64,000 nt of DNA from Gnomoniopsis sp. IMI 355080 (Eukaryota > Ascomycota > Sordariomycetes > Diaporthales > Gnomoniaceae). Every line of letters starts with the position of its first letter. Position 1 is the first letter of the stretch. Positions 37,401 through 49,187 of the stretch are shown here, piece by piece. The notes beneath the pieces were generated by a model. The model ran no database searches, was not told where the DNA came from, and was given only the letters and a program-made list of their open reading frames with translations. The stretch lies in contig JAPEVC010000040.1 in the NCBI GenBank assembly GCA_027946555.1, positions 1 to 64,000 of the forward strand, read 5' to 3'. The position numbers and the translations under genes are program-made.

Positions 37401-38464
37401 CACAGATAATTTGCTTACCGCCCTCAGACGGCAGCTCGTCGTACACCATGTGGCCTCAAAGCGCCACCGGTACAATCATTTCTATTTCATTGTGACTGTA
37501 AAGATAGAAATATTAACAAACATGCTGCGGCGTCTGAGTCCTTTAGCCGGTTCCACTCCACCAATCACAGTCGTATTCCGGTTGTCATGATATACCGCCA
37601 GGAAGTCTCTATGCTTCTTTGAAGCGGGAGGCAAGGACACGCAGGCTTCACTTCGAAGCATGATTCAAGTCGGGTAGAGACGGAAGATAGAATGGGTTTG
37701 ATCTGATTTGGTTATTGAACTGACGACGAATATTGGCAGAAATCATATGCGTTGATTGACTCGAGTTAGTGACATTATTTGGCAAATTGGCAGAAAGAAA
37801 CTTCCAGGTCGACATTGTGTTGTGTGATTCTCTGTAGATATCAGCCTTGAGCCTTGCCACAAGAGTCACATCTCGTCGTTTTGACCTGTAATTACCTGGC
37901 ACCCCGTCGCGTCTGCAAAGGCCGGGCTCCAGCTGATACTGGAGTCAGAACGACAGTCAGAAATCTTCATGAGGACATATCTGCTGGAGATCTCGTGGAG
38001 TATGTATAGGTTGGTGAGAACTTTGAAAAGAGGGAGGGACTCAAATCACGATCGAGGGTCATAATTAAATTGAAAATGGCTTATTTAGGATGTGAATTGA
38101 CATATGTATGACATTGTACTTGAGCAAGCCTTGATGGGTTGAGGTGTTTGGGATATTGGAAATCACCTACCTTCGTAAAGTTGATCGTTGCACACCCCAA
38201 CTTTTCGTCACAGCACAGCTCTACATCCCGAGGCGCAATATACGCGTATATTTGTTATAAATGAAACATAGCCAACTTGCTGTAGCGTTGCAATTCGAAT
38301 GCGAGGTCGAGCTGGTTCACAAACTGCATGCATGGCAAGGCACATACGGCGCAAATATCACTGAGGCTCTACGGACTTGTGCGTCGAAATTTGATTTGCA
38401 AGATTGCATGCGAATGATCTTGACTCTCACGTGAATATGACGACTCAACACGTCAACCGCAAAA
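37401..38464. other. A/T-richer intergenic region
   Basis: About 1 kb with no supportable gene, visibly more A/T-rich than the flanking genes. No transposon ends seen. Confidence 0.45.
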
Positions 38465-39563
38465 TCACTTCTCTTCTTCCATGACATTGTGCAGACTGCC
38501 AATGTGAGGCAGGATCTCCACCACAAATTCATCGCCGTCGTGGAGCGTCAGCTTTGGCTTCCGAGCCCAGCCAATGCCAGAAGGTGTTCCGGTGATACTG
38601 AATAGATACGTCAGCAAGAATGCTCCTCCCTTGAGACTTGGGATTCGACTCACATGGTGGTACCAGGCGGCAAGGTTGTGCCCTGAGAGCACCAACTGAC
38701 CAGCTCTGGTACATCGAAGATAAGATCACTATTTTCCCGTCAGTGCCATATCATTCCCACTCTCGACGGTAGTACTCACTCAAGTCCACTCTCCTGGACG
38801 ACCTTTCCATTCAACAAGCCCCTCATCTTGAACTTTGATGGGTCCTTGAAGGTCTGAGCCGACACCAATGTCGGGCCAATGGGACAAGCACCATCAAACC
38901 CCTTGGAGTAACTCCACTGACTCTGGTTGAGCTGGCTCACGCGGCTTGAGATATCATTCGACGCCGTGTAGCCAAGCACGTAGTCCAGGGCCTCCTCCTT
39001 AGAAACATTCTTACATGTCTTGCCGATCACCACCGCCAGCTCGGACTCGTAGTCTGCACAGTCGTCCTTGAGAGTGTGCTTAGGAATCACCGTTGGAGCT
39101 GGCCAAGGATCTGCGAGGGATGTCTGCGGTTTCCTGAATGCTTGTTAAAACTGCCTGTGTTGAATTAATCAAGGCGCTGATGCGGGACACAAACAGGAAA
39201 ACGATTGGCACATCGGGAAGAGCCATGCCAGCTTCATGCGCATGCTCTTTGTAATTCAGCCCAATGCATCGGATAGTTCCAGATTCATGCTGGGTGAGGG
39301 GAGACAGCACCCGGTCAATGACCTCGACCTTGTCTGTAGGCGAGCCGGGATCCAAGACGGACGAGCCGCTGAATAGCTTGACTTGAACGTCCTCTCCCTT
39401 GCGGACAGCTGAACCGACATCGACGTTGGAGTCGACCGGCTGGCCGATGAGAACGGCGCTGCTGTTGCTCTTAGGTACGAATCGGACCACTATACGTACA
39501 GGTTAGCGATCTCTGCACAATTCAGCTCACCCGAGAGCAATACTCACGGCGTTCAAAAGACAT
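38465..39563 (-). CDS. Fumarylacetoacetate hydrolase (FAH) family protein
   Basis: Metal-dependent C-C bond hydrolase or decarboxylase of the FAH/HpaG superfamily acting on acylpyruvate-like substrates; the precise substrate is not determinable. Minus-strand exons are 39563-39548, 39489-39195, 39133-38780, 38728-38654 and 38597-38465, giving 290 aa. The first exon is only 16 nt (MSFER), and its splice gives MSFERLVRFVP. Key motifs are RCIGLNYKEHAHEAG and the metal-ligand block DYESELAVVIGKTCKNVSKEEAL. Also present are YTASNDISSR, KGFDGACPIGP and the C-terminal TGTPSGIGWARKP. All introns are 51-61 nt GT-AG. The donor of intron 2 is GTTTGT, but the join VFLKPQTSLADPWPAPTVIP is convincing. No targeting signal. 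The gene is divergent from BRO1. Confidence 0.93.
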
Positions 39564-42227
39564 GATGGTTACCAATCTCAGAAAATACCTTTGTAACAGT
39601 TATGACGATGACTTTGGCAAACGAACTGCTACTAAGAGGGTATCTGGCTTAGGGTTGCCCATGGCCGGGAGGGGCACAGAAGAATGACCGAGATCGGTTG
39701 CCGGCGAGTTCCAACAAATGCATATACCTACATCACTACCGGCGAAACAATACTCCACTCTGTCCGATTATGCCGGAAGCACTGCAACGCGCCGCGCCCA
39801 GAAATTGTGAACAAGCTTATTGGCATATGTACTGAAATTACTGCATATGCTACGTCAAATATTGTGTGTCCGAGTCAACAGTCCGCTTGGTGTACCGTGA
39901 GCGAGCTCTGGTGGGCTCCAGGTTTGGTCAGACCGGACCGAGACACAACATACGCATGCGCGACGGTGTCGGTAATGTGTCTATTCGAATATGCAGTGTA
40001 TAGTAGTGAATACGAATTAAGGAACCTACGATGCTCATAACGGATGAAGCGCCAATGGCTTCATCCAGCCCCATCTTCGTTCTTGAGCAACATACCGCCA
40101 TAATCAAGCAACAGCGTCCAAAGACTGTGAAACTCGTAACTGGCCCTTCAATATACATCCGTCTACTCCAGCAAGGCGCAAAGAGAAGATCAGCCAGCCT
40201 TTTGATCCTTTGGAAGTGGTACAAGGTCCAACTCGATCAGGTCACCGTCTGCCGAAAATTGCCATCTCCAGCATCAGGGAAGCAGGCACGGCCTGCCGGA
40301 TAACAGTACACCAGCGGGGCATCAGGCGAGTACGAGAACTTCTGGAAAAGATTGAATCATCGTGAACGGCTGTTAACAGTAGCAAGGTGGTGATAAACGA
40401 GAAACATGGCAATCCGTGCCCTTCGAGCGATGCGTCTTGGATTTTGCAGGAGGAGATAATATCACGACATGTTCGCGATGCAAGAAACTCCGCGTTTGGC
40501 AAACATACCTATGTACTGGCCAATACCTAGAAAACGGCTTCATGCTGTGCCAGGTAAGAAGAAGGCTGGCTGACAGTATTGGGAGATCAGAGGGTGAATA
40601 TTTGTCCTGTAAGAAACTCATTGCCTTTGCACTTTATGATGGGTCGAAGCCATGCGTCAGCCCTAAATTGGGTCAACAATTGCTACGAACAATGATCGTG
40701 ATATCGAGCATGCTTTGCCTGCTTGACAATGAGGTCCGCCAGATAGACAAGGTGGAAACGTGAAGCATATAGATGACCTTCAAAATTCTCTACAGCGACT
40801 GTAGAACGACCAAGGGTCTACTCGTTCCAAAGTTATACGCAAGGATAGGACCCACGAAACGTTATCGTACAACGTGAAGGGTTGCAGAATAGGTCGCATG
40901 GCAGCGCACCTGGATTTGCGGAACCACAATTCAAGAAAGCGGACATGTATACCTACTATGACATAAGGCCATTTGCGGTCCACATATTGTCAAGATTAGT
41001 ATCCTGAAGACGGCGGTTTCATAGAGAAATGCCCCAACTCGCTGGTCAGCTAGAGAAGTAACAGAAGGACTTGCCGCCATGGTTAGACGTAGGTGATCTT
41101 GCGCCCAGCGTCGATGTCCGTGGTCCTGAATGGGCGGCTGCAGGCCTCCACAATCCCGGTCAGAGGCTTGGGTAAACAGGGGAGGTGAGTGGTCGGCGGA
41201 TGGTATTCCAGGGTGGCCGCAGAAGGGGTCTTTCATAGGGCAGAGCATTACCGCCACCATGCTGCCCAAGGCAAGTTGAGAGTGCTGAGTAGCCATTGGT
41301 CGTGGACTGCATCAAGTGTGATAGTCGGGCAAGCCAGGCGCAGGCCGGAGGTGCTGATTCTTGCCGTCACAGCAAATTTTTTTGGGATCCGGCGTTGCTG
41401 CAGTGCAAACAATGCCCCATCGTCGAGCAGAGCACTCTCAGTGACACTGGTCTTCGGATCGTGGAAGACTCTGACGGTGAGCAAAGGGCGCGAGAATCAG
41501 ATGGCTGCGTAGTTTTGGATCGCCAGGAGCGCCGTATACTATCTAGGTATCTATACTACACACGGTAGCAATCGTGTGGATACTGGGAGCGAAGGTATCG
41601 TGAGAGCGATGCACAAGTGAATGTATGGCCGAGAGGTGAGGTTGCAATGGCGGCTATTTCAGTGAGCTGGGTGCATCCTGGTCACACATGGGAGCTGCCG
41701 AATACCATGTCCTCATCCTATCGCCAGTCATCACAACATGGCCCTCTGCTGTCGGGCCGCTGCGGGCCTGAACTTCTCTTGGATGCTCTCATACTTTGGA
41801 AATTGACAGGTCCAGATATCCGCAATAGTCTCCCAAACCTTGTCGCAAAGAGGCTTTCGCAACACCCACTCTGTGTCAATCCACCCCCACACAAGCGGTA
41901 AGCTAGGTACGTAGACATACAAGTCTTCTAGGACTAGTTGCTGCCCGGCGTGGATTGCGTTGCGTATACTTGGTTTTGGAACACACCTTCCACCGAATTC
42001 TACTCGACCGACTTTTGCTCCCGACACTCCTTTCTACGCATTTACCGCCGTAATGAACCCGAACATAATCTCTCCACGCGACATCCACCTGGGCTGACAG
42101 CTCGTCATCGTTCCTGAGCTGGCAAGATCGCCTCGCATTGCCCCCCTGCAAGCTCCGTATCACAAGTCGAAACCCCGCCTACAAACAAAACGAAACCATC
42201 CAACCGTCAGCAAACAGCTGCACCATC
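39564..42227. other. Divergent intergenic region between the FAH gene and BRO1
   Basis: 2.7 kb. Two gene-like frames were considered (41731-42027 minus; 41296-41568 plus with two C-x2-C pairs). Neither starts with ATG or has a recognisable domain. Both promoters lie here. Confidence 0.5.
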
Positions 42228-45200
42228 ATGGCGCAGATTCCCATGATCTCCGTGCCGCTCAAGGCCACCAACGAGATCGACTGGATACATCCTCTCAAGC
42301 ACTACATCCGGAACACCTATGGCGACGATCCAGAGAGGTATGCCGAGGAGTGCGCCACCTTGAACCGCCTCCGGCAGGACATGAGAGGTGCAGGCAAGGA
42401 CAGCACTGCCGGACGGGACCTTCTCTACAGATACTATGGCCAGCTGGAACTGCTCGACCTGCGCTTCCCTGTTGACGAGCAGCACATCAAGATCTCCTTC
42501 ACCTGGTACGTCGCTCCCGCTGTCTCCCTTTGCTCTAAGCTACTGACGTCCTCTGAGGTTCGATGCATTCACCCATAAGCCGACCTCGCAATACTCTCTA
42601 GCTTTCGAGAAGGCCTCCATCATCTTCAACATCTCCGCCGTATTATCCTGCCATGCTGCGAACCAACTGCGGTCCGAGGACATCGGCCTCAAGACCGCCT
42701 ACCACTCCTTCCAGGCTTCCGCCGGCATGTTCACCTACATCAATGAGAACTTCCTTCACGCACCATCCGTCGATCTCAGCCGAGATACTGTCAAGACCCT
42801 CATAAGTATAACACTGGCTCAGGCACAGGAGGTTTTCTTGGAGAAACAAATTGCCGATCAAAAGAAGGTTGCCTTGCTAGCAAAGTTGGCTAGTCAGGCC
42901 GGCACTCTCTACAGCCAAGCTATCGAGGGCGTCCAGGAAAACGTGACCAAGGCTATTTTCGAGAAAGTGTGGCTTTTGATGGTTCAGGTAGGCACCTGGC
43001 CCTAGCGAACTACTATCTGGTACATCAAGAGGGGGCATGTGGCTGATGTTTCACAGATCAAGGCAAATCTCCTCAACTCGGTTGCCCAATACTACCAAGC
43101 TCTAGCAGACGATGATGCGAATCTTCATGGAACAGCCATTGCCAGACTTCAGGCCGCTGAGTCCCTGGCCAAAGAGGCGACTAAGGGCGCCACCAGTTTC
43201 CCCGGTTTCGTGCCGCCAAGCTCAAATCTTCAAGCTGACTGTGGCAGCCTTCTTGCTGAGCACGCGAAGCGGCATCTCACAACAGTGCAGGAAAAGCTGA
43301 AGGAGTTGAACAACGACAACGACTATATTTACCACCAGACTATACCGCCAGAGGCCAGCCTGGCTCCTGTGGCCAAATTACCAGCTGCAAAGCCGATACC
43401 AGTCAGCGAATTATATGCCGGCCAGGATGTTCAGCGAATAACTGGGCCCGATTTGTTCTCCAAGATCGTGCCTTTGGCAGTGACTGAATCTGCCAGTCTC
43501 TACGACGAGGAAAAGGCCAAGCTTGTGCGAGCTGAGACGGAAAGAGTTGAACTAGCCAACAGCGAAATGGCGGCGAGTTTGGACTACCTGAGGCTCCCTG
43601 GAGCTTTGCAGGTTCTGAAAGGCGGATTCGACCAAGACATTCTGCCAGACGAGGATTTCAGGACATGGTGCGACGATGTTGCAGGACATGATAATCCTGG
43701 CGTAATATTCGACTCTTTGCGTTCGAAAAGGGAAACCACAATTGCATCACTGGATAAATGCTCACAGCAGTTGGACATGGAAGAAGGAGTCTGTGAAAAG
43801 ATGCGCTCAAAATACGAGGGCGAGTGGACACAACAGCCGAGCGCGCGACTTACTACGACGCTCAGGGGCGATGTCAGGAATTACCGCGAGGCGTTGGCCG
43901 AGGCATCAAAGAGTGACGCACAACTGGCCGCGAAGCTCCAGCAAAACCAAGAGATCTTCAACGAGATGCGGTCAGCGGCTCAGAATGGTAATGTGGACAC
44001 ACTGTTCCAGAAAGGCGTGAGCAAGGCTCGAGCGAATTCGAGTGGAATTGGAAGCCCTGCCGCCGAACCTAACTTGCTGGATGCGGATTTTGACGACAGC
44101 GGCCCCAGTGTGATGGACCAAATAAAGAGGGTCGAAGATATTTTGAAGAAATTAAATCTCATCAAAAGAGAACGGAACCAGGTCCTCAAGGATCTTAAGG
44201 ACAAGGTATGTCGTCCAAATCGTTGCTCAGTGCTGAATACCACTGACGGGCACATAGGTTCACAACGACGATATTTCTCAGATCTTGATTCTGAATAAGA
44301 AGTCTATTGCGAATTACGAGCAACAGCTTTTTCAGCAAGAGCTTGAAAAGTTCCGGCCTCACACTACGCGACTACTTCAAGCCAATCACAAGCAGTCGGC
44401 TCTGATGAAAGAGTTGACTGTGAGCTTCAATAATCTGCTGCAAGACAAGCGAGTTAGATCAGAACAGAGCAAGTACGAAGCTATACAACGTCAACGCAGC
44501 TCAGTAATTGGAAAATACAAGCGAGCATATCAAGATTTCCTGGACCTCGAAGCCGGCCTGCAGAGCGCCAAGAGATGGTATGCAGAGATGAAGGAAACAG
44601 TCGAGAGTCTTGAGAAAAATGTGGATACGTTCGTCAACAATCGCCGATCCGAGGGCGCCCAGCTCTTGAATCAGATTGAGCAGGACCGGGCTGCGAATAA
44701 GAGCGCACAAGCTGCACTCGAACAAGAAAGGCTTCGAGGGCTGATGGAGCGAATGTCAATGGAACCACCTGCAGTCTCACCCCAACCTACGACTACTGGT
44801 CGTCCTACACCCTCGCCGCTGAATTTCCAGAATTCTGCGCCGCGATACCCCCAGACCAACTTCGCTGGCCAGTACCAAGTGCCGACCTCCCCACCCCCCA
44901 ATCAGGCCCAGATGCAATACCAAGCGGCTTACAATCCTAGCACGTATGGCCGTAATCCAGGCCCAACCTCGCCACCACCTACACAGACGAGTTTTGGAGG
45001 ACACTCTGGTTTTCGGCCGGGGCCAACATCACCTCCCCCTACGCAAACATCCTTCGGCCAGCCCTCTTCAAGACCGCACAGTACCTATGGCAATCCGCAT
45101 GCCCCACCATCGAGTGTCCCGCAGACGTATGGCAACCCGCATGCTACACAATCTGCGATGCCGCAGACCTACGTTCCTCCTGGCTTCGTGCCTCCTCCGC

Positions 45201-45358
45201 CGCCCCCAGGGCCACCTCCTCTGGGGCCGCAGCAGACGATGCACTATAGTCAGGATTGGGGTTATCCAAGCCACCAGCAACAACAGAGGCCACCTTCGAC
45301 ACAGCAGCAGCCTCCCAGTCAGGCAGACCCTTGGGCTGGGCTGAACGCGTGGAAATGA
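42228..45358 (+). CDS. BRO1: Bro1 vacuolar sorting/ESCRT-associated protein
   Basis: Binds Snf7/ESCRT-III on endosomes and recruits the deubiquitinase Doa4 during multivesicular-body sorting. Exons are 42228-42505, 42558-42987, 43057-44205 and 44258-45358, giving 985 aa. The N-terminal BRO1 domain begins ISVPLKATNEIDW and continues through YYGQLELLDLRFPVDEQHIK, FEKASIIFNISAVLSCHAA and the helical ESCRT-III-binding body, to about residue 390. A V-shaped coiled-coil middle (about 400-800) follows, then a Pro/Gln-rich tail with repeated PTSPPPTQTSFG and TYGNPHA units. The paralogue PalA/Rim20 is the main alternative; the long Pro-rich tail and the fungal Bro1-type N-terminus favour Bro1. All introns are 52-69 nt. 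Confidence 0.93.
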
Positions 45359-45988
45359 GGAATGCATGAATTCTAGCTTTGGCGTCGCTGACCGGATACC
45401 GGCGGACAGAGCAAGGTATAGCCTTTTGTGAGCAGTGTATTAGCGGGGACCAACCAGGACAGACTCTAAAAGAGCGATTGTGAAAGGGTCTGATGCTTTG
45501 TGCCACCGAAGCATATCTGGTCAACACTGCTGGTGTTAATTGAACCTATCAACGTAACTCATCTGAACGTCCCTGCCAGTCACCCCACCTGCATGCAACG
45601 GCAAGCATAACAAGTTCTCTCTGCCTTCTTTTTCCTTTTAAATTACGAAAGTGCATGCGCGTGATTTGAGTTGATGCTGGGCCAAGCTAACGGATAAGAA
45701 CGACAAGGGACGTTGTCGGTCGCGAGATCGGCCAGCCCTGCAGCCCATTAAGATCCCTGTCACATTGTGTGAGCTGATTGGTCACCCTGTCAAGCGCGAC
45801 CTCCAACGCGTCGAATTTCCACTTTACGCGCTTCCAACTTCCTCGCGTTGCTTCTTGTTGTATTTTCTCGTACCTTGTGCCTCAAACCTCGACATTCGCC
45901 TCCCTCGAATTCCTCCTGTTCATGCGCCTTTCCCAACTTCGTCTGACATCTAACACCCACGTTCCTGCCTACTTCCCCAGACGGCAAT
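45359..45988 (+). other. BRO1 3' flank and MCM3 promoter
   Basis: 630 nt between tandem genes. Besides the MCB box it has a pyrimidine-rich leader (TTCCTCGCGTTGCTTCTTG and on) just upstream of the MCM3 start. Confidence 0.5.
45806..45811. promoter_or_regulatory. MCB (ACGCGT) box upstream of MCM3
   Basis: Exact ACGCGT about 180 nt upstream of the MCM3 ATG, with a related TACGCGC nearby (about 45825-45831). ACGCGT is the MBF-binding MluI cell-cycle box of G1/S genes, including replication genes, in yeasts. Use here is inferred from position and gene identity. Confidence 0.5.
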
Positions 45989-48789
45989 ATGGAAAGCCTT
46001 TTGCTTCGCGACGAGGGCTCGCGCGAGCGCGTCCGCCAGGCTGAAGAGTTCCTCGATCCACGTTCGTGAAGCCTCCTCGCCATGACAATGTTGGCCATGG
46101 CCATCAAGCTGACTCATCATCTACAGATGACCAAAATGTCCGCAGTTACAGATCCGACATCATTCTCATGCTTCAGAAGAACGAGCGCCGTCTGGTAGTC
46201 AATATCGACCATGTCCGCGACCACAACCCCGAAATGGCGGAGGGCCTGCTCGTAACACCTTTCGATTGGACACTCGCTTTCAACCACGCGCTGAAGACAA
46301 TTGTCAAGACCATTCCCCAGGCAAGGCCTGACCAGATCGATGACGAGATTATGTACTACTGTGCGTGGGCTGGCAGCTTTGGCTTGCACTCGTGCAACCC
46401 GCGCACACTGTCCGCGCAGCTACTAAACCAGATGGTCTCGCTTGAGGGTATTGTGACGCGATGTAGTCTCATCCGGCCGAAGATCGTAAAAAGCATCCAC
46501 TACAATGAGCAGGAGAACAAATTCCATTTCAGAGAATACCGAGATCAGACAATGACAAACGGCGTGACGACGAACAGCGTCTACCCACAGGAGGATGAGC
46601 ATGGAAATCCTCTCGTGACGGAGTATGGATGGTGCACATACAGAGATCACCAATCGATCTCGATACAGGAGATGCCTGAGAGGGCGCCAGCCGGACAGCT
46701 GCCGCGTGGCGTGGATGTGATTCTGGACGACGACCTGGTGGATAAGGTGAAGCCGGGAGACAGGATCCAGTTGGTTGGTATCTACCGGACGCTGGGTAAT
46801 CGAAACACCAACCACAACAGCGCTCTGTTCAAGACGATCATCCTCGCTAACAACATCGTTCTCCTTGCCTCAAAATCTGGTGGTGGCTTGGCCCAAGCTG
46901 AGATTACCGACACGGATCTACGGAATATCAACAAGATCGCGAAGAAGAGAAATTTGTTTGAGCTGTTATCACAGTCCTTGGCTCCTAGTATCTTCGGTCA
47001 TGACCATATCAAGAAAGCTATTCTCCTCATGCTCCTAGGAGGTATGGAGAAAAACCTCGAAAACGGCACTCACTTGCGTGGTGATATCAACATCCTCATG
47101 GTCGGTGATCCATCAACGGCCAAATCGCAGCTCTTGCGCTTCGTCCTCAATACGGCCCCCCTTGCAATTGCGACAACCGGTCGTGGTTCTTCAGGCGTCG
47201 GTCTGACAGCTGCGGTTACCTCAGACAAGGAGACGGGCGAGAGGCGTCTTGAAGCTGGTGCCATGGTCATGGCTGACCGCGGCGTTGTATGTATCGACGA
47301 GTTCGACAAGATGTCCGATGTCGACCGAGTGGCCATACATGAAGTCATGGAACAGCAGACTGTCACCATTGCCAAGGCGGGGATTCACACGTCTCTAAAT
47401 GCTCGCTGCAGCGTCATTGCAGCTGCCAATCCAATCTTTGGCCAATACGACCCGCACAAGGACCCTCACAAGAATATCGCCCTTCCGGACTCGCTCCTGT
47501 CGCGTTTCGATCTGCTCTTTGTGGTAACTGACGACATCGAGGATGCTCGTGATCGCCAAGTATCAGAGCATGTTCTGCGCATGCACCGTTACCGCGCACT
47601 CGGAACTGAGGAAGGTGCGCCTGTGCGTGAGAATGGCAATCAATCTCTCAGCGTTGGTGGACAAGCTCGGAATGATAAGCAGCCTCCAACGGAAATGTAC
47701 GAGAAATTCGATGCCATGCTGCACGCGGGCATGACTAGCAGGGGTTCATCCTCCAAAACGCCCAAGGTCCTCAGCATCCCTTTCATGAAGAAGTATATTC
47801 AGTATGCCAAGAGTCGTGTCAAGCCCGTGCTTACCCAGGACGCTGCGGACCGCATCGCCGAGATTTACGTTGGTCTGCGCAATGACGACCTTGAGGGCAA
47901 CACACGCCGGACTTCACCCATGACGGTGCGTACGCTTGAGACTTTGATCCGTCTTGCTACCGCGCACGCCAAGTCCCGCCTATCGAACCGTGTCGATGAG
48001 CGCGATGCGCTGGCCGCAGAAAGCATTCTGCGTTTCGCTCTGTTCAAGGAGGTCTTTGAGGATGAGTCCCGCAAGAAGAGGCGGCGCACAACTGCTCAGC
48101 CTACCCTCAGCTCAGATGAAGACAGCGATGATAGCTCGGATGATGATGCTCCCAACGGAACAGCCCGCGGAGCTTCTGCAAAAAACAGTCGCTCTGCCAG
48201 AGCCTCAGCGCGTAATACGCGGCGCAGTGGAGCCAGTGGAGCCAACGGTATCAGTGGTAGCACGAATGGCACAAACGGCGTGCACCACTCTGAAGAGGAA
48301 GTGGAGGACGAGGAGGGAACACAGGATGCACCTCGTCGATCCAACCGTACCGAGGGCAGATCTTCTGGCACGAACGGCCAGTCGCAGCTGTCCTTTGCCT
48401 CATCCGTCCCGGCGTCACAGTTGGAGAGCCAGAGCGCAGGCGAGTCGCAAGAGGACGCAGCGCTGGCCAACGGCGCGGCGGATCTTAGTCTCGATGCCCC
48501 GATCAGCGATGAGCGACTGGCGGCATTCAGATCAGCGCTAGGCCCGTTGATGAACACGGACTTGTTCGAAGATGACGCTGCTGAGATTGGCCCGCTGGTT
48601 GAGCGCGTCAATAGTAGACTGGGTACGGAAGCAGCGTTTGAGAGAGAGGAGGCGGTCCAGGCTTTGAAGAGGATGGACCGGCTTAATGAGATAATGTGAG
48701 TACAACAAGACCCTTGCTGATGACTTTTTGGAATATAGACTAATAGGAAATGCAGGTACGCCGATGGCAACCTTGTATACAAGATCTAG
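45989..48789 (+). CDS. MCM3: MCM3 subunit of the replicative helicase
   Basis: One of the six Mcm2-7 AAA+ subunits that license and unwind replication origins in the nucleus. Exons are 45989-46061, 46127-48695 and 48756-48789, giving 891 aa. The start is the ATG in AATATGGAAAGC; exon 1 encodes MESLLLRDEGSRERVRQAEE and joins as FLDPHDQNVRSYRSD. Walker A is GDPSTAKS at 351-358 (Lys357), Walker B DEFDK at 415-419, and the arginine finger SRFD at 483-486. The MCM3-specific acidic, Ser-rich linker (about 690-800) precedes a winged-helix C-terminus. The tiny last exon completes NEIMYADGNLVYKI, the conserved MCM3 end, which would be lost without the 60-nt last intron. It is in tandem with BRO1. Confidence 0.97.
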
Positions 48790-49187
48790 TCTCTTGGAAA
48801 CTGGCAGGGGTGCTTTGAATACTTCAGAGGGGCCTCGTGTTTACTCGGCGTTGGTCACGGACAGGCACGTCTTTGTAATGTATGCTTCTAGAGAGCATAA
48901 CTGGAGCTTATAACGGTAGTCTTGGAACGAGAAATTGCATCTTTTGATATCGTGAATCATCCAAGCACAAATTCATCTGCTGTTAGATGTAAACCAGATT
49001 GCCTCCGAACACCAATCCCGTCTATCATACTATGCACCCCCCCTCCCCCAGTGTCATGTCGACATGACGCTGGTAAGCCCATGATGTATCAGCCCCAAGT
49101 CGGAAGTTTTGTATGCTTTTTGTCCTTCTATCAGCCCGCACAAAGATGAGTTTTTTGTTCCGCGCTTCATGTTCTTTCTCTAGGCTC
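48790..49187. other. Convergent 3' flanks of MCM3 and the Mak32-like gene
   Basis: About 400 nt between convergent stops. A C-rich run (CCCCCCCTCCCCC near 49038) is present. Nothing else seen. Confidence 0.5.

Noticed and set aside
34700..38300. Possible RIP-mutated transposon
   Set aside because: The stretch is richer in A/T, but I found no terminal repeats, transposase or reverse-transcriptase motifs, and could not compute RIP indices.
41296..41568. Plus-strand frame with two C-x2-C pairs resembling a zinc ribbon
   Set aside because: It starts at TTG, the spacing of the Cys pairs fits no family I know, and there is no splice or promoter support.
41731..42027. 98-codon minus-strand frame with protein-like segment (WETIADIWTCQFPKYESI)
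   Set aside because: No ATG start, no recognisable family, and it lies in the BRO1 upstream region; left uncalled, though RNA data could revive it.
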